NCBI RefSeq assembly: GCF_003287975.1
Contig: NZ_QMKQ01000002.1
Location: 124,001 to 188,000 of the forward strand
Direction of reading: 5' to 3'
Source of the DNA: Arthrobacter sp. AQ5-05
GTDB taxonomy: Bacteria > Actinomycetota > Actinomycetes > Actinomycetales > Micrococcaceae
DNA: 64,000 bases
The notes below the pieces were generated by a model, which did no database searches, was not told the DNA's origin, and worked only from the letters and a program-made list of their open reading frames with translations. The position numbers were made by a program, and so were the translations under genes. Below, in pieces: positions 60,772 through 64,000 of this stretch. Position 1 is the stretch's first letter. Each line of letters begins with the position of its first letter.

Positions 60772-63528
60772 ATGAAAGCGCCCATGGCGAACATCGACAC
60801 CCAGAAATGTGCAACGCCCTCCAGCGTCTGGCGGTTGCGCACCGACGCCTGGGAGTACCTGGGCTACGCGGCCAAGCAGCTGCAGGGCCCGACGGATCCG
60901 GGCGGCGGCGAGCATGCCGTCGAGCCCGGCCTGCTGGCCGAGGCCACCCGCCAGCTGCACGTCCTGGCGGCCGTGGAGACCTACTGGGCGGTGCCCGGCA
61001 AGGCGCACGTGCTTGAGCTCGCAGCGCGGATCCACGAGGGTGACTTCGCCGCGGCGCTGGCCCTCATCGAGACCGTGACCCGCGGGTTCACCCGTTTCCG
61101 GCACGAGCTCGATGCGAAGCTGCCCGATTCCGGTCCGGACCCCGATCCCGCGGCCGAGGTGCCGGACGCCGCGGTCCCGGCCATCGCCGATCGCCGCCCG
61201 CGCTTCGAGGTGCTGGTCATCGATGACGTCTCGGCAACTGTGCGCGAGGAACTCGTCGCCGAGATGGCCGGCCAGCGCCGGGATTCGGACGCCTTCATCT
61301 ACCAGATCAACGTGGTCCCCTCCCTCGAGGATGCGATCATCGCCGTGCTGCTGAACCCCACCATCCAGGCCTGCATCCTGCGCCCCGGCTTCGGGGTCGC
61401 TGCCCGCCACCGGCCCGACGACGACCTGCGCCGGTACCTGGACAATTTCCTGGATCCGGCAATCGCCTCCCACCCGCCCAAGGCACGCATCCTGGCGCTG
61501 GCCGACAAGCTCAAGGAACTGCGCCCGGAACTGGACCTCTATCTGGTGGCCGATGTGTCCATCGAGGAACTGGCCGGGCTGGCGAACCGGCGCTTCGCCA
61601 GGCTCTTTCGCCGCGAGGAGTCCATGGAACTGCACCTGTCCCTGCTGGGCGGGGTCGCGGCGCGCTACAAGACCCCGTTCTTCGACGCCGTGCAGGCCCA
61701 CAGCCGCAAGCCCGCGGCGGTCTTCCACGCGCTGCCCGTCTCGCGCGGCGGATCGGTGGTCAACTCCCGGTGGATCAAGGACATGGGCGAGTTCTACGGA
61801 ATGAACCTCCTGCACGCCGAGACCTCCGCGACCTCCGGCGGGCTGGACTCGCTGCTGGAGCCGCGTTCCACCATCCGCGACGCCCAGGTGCTGGCGGCCC
61901 GCGCATTCGGCGCCCGGCGCTCCTATTTCGTCACCAACGGCACCTCCACGGCCAACAAGATCGTGCACCAGTCGATCCTGGCCCCCGGGGACGTGGTCAT
62001 CGCGGACCGCAACTGCCACAAGTCCCACCACTACGCGCTGATGCTCGCCGGCGCCCAGATCGCCTACGTGGATGCGTACCCGCTGAACGAGTACGCGTTC
62101 TACGGGGCGGTGCCGCTGCGCACCATCAAGTCGATGCTGCTGGACTACCGCCGCGCCGGGCGATTGGACCAGGTCAAGATGGTCACCCTGACCAACTGCA
62201 CCTTCGACGGCATCGTCTACGACGTCGAACGGGTCATGGCCGAGTGCCTGGCCATCAAGCCGGATCTGGTGTTCCTCTGGGACGAGGCATGGTTCGCGTT
62301 TGCCGGCTTCCACCCGGTCTACCGGCGGCGCACCGCGATGGCCGCGGCCGCCAAGCTGGTTGCCGATTTCAAGGACCCCGCCTACATCGCCGCGGCCGCG
62401 GCCCAGCGGGCCACGCTCTTCGATCCGGAGACCGGGGAACCCGCCGACGACGAGGCGTGGCTGTCCGCCCGGCTGCTCCCTGACCCGGGGGCCGCCCGGT
62501 TGCGGGTCTACGCAACCCAGTCCACGCACAAGACGCTCACCGCGCTGCGCCAGGGCTCGATGATCCACATCTTCGACCAGGACTTCGCGCAGCTGAACGA
62601 GGTGACGTTCAAGGCCGCGTACATGACCCATACCTCGACCTCGCCGAACTACCAGATCCTGGCCTCGCTGGACATCGGGCGGCGGCAGGCGGAGCTGGAG
62701 GGCTACGAGCTGGTGCAGCGCCAGGCCTATCTGGCCCTGTCGGTGGCCCAGGCGGTGGCCCGCCACCCGTTGCTGAAGAAGTACTTCCGGGTCTTGAGCA
62801 CCTGCGACCTGATCCCCGAGGAGTTCCGCGAAACCCGGCGCCCGATGCCGCTGCGCGACGGGATCGCCGCGATGGACGAGGCCTGGCGCACCGACGAGTT
62901 CGTGATGGACCCCAGCCGGCTGACCCTGCATGTCGGGAACACCGGGGTCGACGGGGACACCTTCAAGCACAAGTACCTGATGGACCGCCACGGCATCCAG
63001 GTCAACAAGACTTCGCGGAACACGGTGCTGTTCATGACCAACATCGGCACCTCGCGCAGCGCCGTCGCGTACCTGATCGATGTGCTGCTCAAGCTCGCCG
63101 AGCACTTCGAGGCCGAGCGGGCGGAGATGTCGCCGCACGCGCTGGCTGCCCGCGACGCAAGGGTCGCCGGCATGGCCGCCTCCCCGCCGCCGCTGCCGGA
63201 CTTCAGCCGCTTTGCGCAGCGGTTCCGCACCGATGCGGACACCGTCGACGGGGACATCCGCAGCGCCTACTTCACCACCTACAAGACCGGTTCCTGCGGC
63301 TACCTGATGCCCGGCGAGCTCCATGCGCGGGTGGCCGCCGGTGACGAGGTGGTCTCGGCCGGCTTCGTCACCCCCTATCCGCCGGGCTTCCCGGTGCTGG
63401 TGCCCGGGCAGGTCTTCACCCGTCAGATTCTGTCCTTCATGGAGCATCTGGACACCCGGGAGATCCACGGGTTCGACGCGGAGCTTGGCTACCGGGTCAT
63501 CAACGAGGTCCCGAGCCCCGGGTCCTGA
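60772..63528 (+). CDS. Orn/Lys/Arg decarboxylase family (fold-type I PLP) enzyme
   Basis: 918 aa, larger than typical ~750-aa inducible decarboxylases because of an N-terminal extension before the flavodoxin-like wing domain (FEVLVIDDVSATVREEL). Core: SYFVTNGTSTANKIVHQSI, DRNCHKSHHYALMLAG, FLWDEAWFAFAGFHPVY (Asp504) and the PLP lysine K587 in ATQSTHKTLTALRQGSM; C-terminal domain ends GYLMPGELHARVAAGDEV, FVTPYPPGFPVLVPGQVF. Such enzymes make cadaverine, putrescine or agmatine from basic amino acids. Here it follows the serine hydrolase after 51 bases and may supply or process an amine for the neighbouring ligase. Confidence 0.92.
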   Translation: MKAPMANIDTQKCATPSSVWRLRTDAWEYLGYAAKQLQGPTDPGGGEHAVEPGLLAEATRQLHVLAAVETYWAVPGKAHVLELAARIHEGDFAAALALIETVTRGFTRFRHELDAKLPDSGPDPDPAAEVPDAAVPAIADRRPRFEVLVIDDVSATVREELVAEMAGQRRDSDAFIYQINVVPSLEDAIIAVLLNPTIQACILRPGFGVAARHRPDDDLRRYLDNFLDPAIASHPPKARILALADKLKELRPELDLYLVADVSIEELAGLANRRFARLFRREESMELHLSLLGGVAARYKTPFFDAVQAHSRKPAAVFHALPVSRGGSVVNSRWIKDMGEFYGMNLLHAETSATSGGLDSLLEPRSTIRDAQVLAARAFGARRSYFVTNGTSTANKIVHQSILAPGDVVIADRNCHKSHHYALMLAGAQIAYVDAYPLNEYAFYGAVPLRTIKSMLLDYRRAGRLDQVKMVTLTNCTFDGIVYDVERVMAECLAIKPDLVFLWDEAWFAFAGFHPVYRRRTAMAAAAKLVADFKDPAYIAAAAAQRATLFDPETGEPADDEAWLSARLLPDPGAARLRVYATQSTHKTLTALRQGSMIHIFDQDFAQLNEVTFKAAYMTHTSTSPNYQILASLDIGRRQAELEGYELVQRQAYLALSVAQAVARHPLLKKYFRVLSTCDLIPEEFRETRRPMPLRDGIAAMDEAWRTDEFVMDPSRLTLHVGNTGVDGDTFKHKYLMDRHGIQVNKTSRNTVLFMTNIGTSRSAVAYLIDVLLKLAEHFEAERAEMSPHALAARDARVAGMAASPPPLPDFSRFAQRFRTDADTVDGDIRSAYFTTYKTGSCGYLMPGELHARVAAGDEVVSAGFVTPYPPGFPVLVPGQVFTRQILSFMEHLDTREIHGFDAELGYRVINEVPSPGS

Positions 63529-63564
63529 CACCAAAACCCATGCCGGCAAGGGGCAACCGGAGGG

Positions 63565-63600
63565 CAGTGGCGCCCGGCCACCGGTGGCCGGGCGCCACTG
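63565..63600. terminator. Perfect bidirectional terminator
   Basis: Fully self-complementary 36-mer (18-bp arms 63565-63582 and 63583-63600) between the convergent stops of the decarboxylase and the universal stress protein genes. Confidence 0.85.
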
Positions 63601-63602
63601 GC

Positions 63603-64000
63603 TCAGGGCCTCGGGCGGACCACCAGCACCGGGCAGGCGGCGTGCCGCACGCATTGTTCGCTGACCGAGCCCAGCAGCATCCCCTTCAGTCCCCCGCGCC
63701 CGCGCGTTCCCACCACCAGCATGCGCGCATCGTGCGAGATGGCGACGAGGCTCTTGAGCGGCGGCGCATGCACCGGGCTGTAGGTGATCTCGACGCCGGG
63801 GAACTTCTCGGCGACGGGACGCGCGTCGCGCACCATCTCCTCCTTGACCGCGGCGGCGAACTCCTCGAACGGCGGGACGTATCCGGAGGTCCACTGTGCC
63901 GGCTTCGGTGCCGTGACGATGGACCACGCCCGGGAGACGACCACCGGCAGCGCCAACTGCCCGGCCAGTTCCACGGCCGTTTCCAGGGCGAGCTGTGCGC
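63603..64000 (-). CDS. Universal stress protein (5' end outside the window)
   Basis: About 132 C-terminal residues are visible; the frame is open to the window edge. UspA fold: VVVSRAWSIV near the left, then ARMLVVGTRGRGGLKGMLLGSVSEQCVRHAACPVLVVR, which contains the G-x-x-G-x9-G-S/T nucleotide-binding signature. Such proteins bind ATP and help survival under stress. Whether this is the only or the second domain of a tandem Usp cannot be seen. Confidence 0.9.
   Translation of the reverse strand, partial: AQLALETAVELAGQLALPVVVSRAWSIVTAPKPAQWTSGYVPPFEEFAAAVKEEMVRDARPVAEKFPGVEITYSPVHAPPLKSLVAISHDARMLVVGTRGRGGLKGMLLGSVSEQCVRHAACPVLVVRPRP

Noticed and set aside
60472-63927. 1151-codon open frame on the minus strand opposite the decarboxylase
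   Set aside because: It is the mirror of a well-supported PLP enzyme; GC-rich third positions create long antisense frames, and its residues show no family resemblance.
1-64000. CRISPR arrays, tRNA genes, rRNA and insertion sequences
   Set aside because: No regularly spaced repeats, cloverleaf-like GTTCGA/TTC-arm strings in a gene gap, or transposase-like frames were seen by eye; a dedicated tRNA scan was not possible.

Overview
The window is GC-rich, gene-dense chromosomal DNA of an actinobacterium. The closest fit is the Arthrobacter / Paeniglutamicibacter group of the Micrococcaceae. This is inferred from codon bias, GTG/TTG starts coupled by GTGA/ATGA overlaps, a SAM-IV-type riboswitch ahead of metY, a dimeric glyS, and an actinobacterial hut cluster in which histidine ammonia-lyase carries Cys-Ser-Gly at the MIO site. 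I see no rRNA, tRNA, CRISPR array, insertion sequence or replication origin.

Layout. 1-3.4 kb: tail of a carbohydrate-binding (NPCBM) protein, a GNAT acetyltransferase and glyS. 2.8-4.1 kb: a decaying MNT/HEPN toxin-antitoxin pair next to glyS. 4.4-11.3 kb: two paralogous modules, each a ~976-aa LAL-type LuxR regulator divergent from a small secreted peptide gene with a conserved promoter-proximal element. 11.3-16.4 kb: AhpD-like protein, two tandem DUF606 transporters, an S4 protein, a broken GntR gene, an esterase and an SGNH hydrolase. 16.6-23.6 kb: SHOCT protein, metX/metY with riboswitch, VOC protein, a frameshifted small membrane protein, CPBP protein, phosphotransferase, DeoR regulator. 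23.7-30.9 kb: an amino-sugar (galactosamine/GalNAc-type) regulon in two operons that share an operator motif. 31.2-33.4 kb: tpx, relBE, a truncated metallo-beta-lactamase-fold gene, and a gene-free patch of strong palindromes. 33.5-43.3 kb: a complete histidine utilisation regulon. 43.8-47.5 kb: LysE exporter, a second HutD, an orphan antitoxin, HicB-like and DUF4097 proteins. 47.6-50.9 kb: a rifampicin phosphotransferase-TetR operon with a perfect upstream palindrome. 51.3-55.4 kb: an sbnA - FAD protein - Y4yA decarboxylase operon. 55.7-63.5 kb: a peroxiredoxin, then an ATP-grasp protein with a ~330-residue Ala/Pro/Thr/Lys-rich leader, a serine hydrolase and a large fold-type-I decarboxylase. 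The window ends inside a universal stress protein gene.

How the genes work together. In the hut regulon, HutH deaminates histidine, HutU hydrates urocanate, HutI opens the imidazolone ring, HutF converts formiminoglutamate to formylglutamate, and an M20 amidohydrolase sits where a deformylase would be needed. An IclR regulator and a YjiH-type membrane protein complete it. In the amino-sugar regulon, an ABC transporter lacking its own ATPase would import substrate. A ROK kinase, an AgaS isomerase/deaminase, a PfkB kinase and a class II aldolase would take it to triose phosphates, under a DeoR repressor. The most novel-looking parts are the duplicated LAL/secreted-peptide modules and the right-hand biosynthetic block (sbnA/FAD/Y4yA opposite ATP-grasp/serine hydrolase/decarboxylase), whose product I cannot name.
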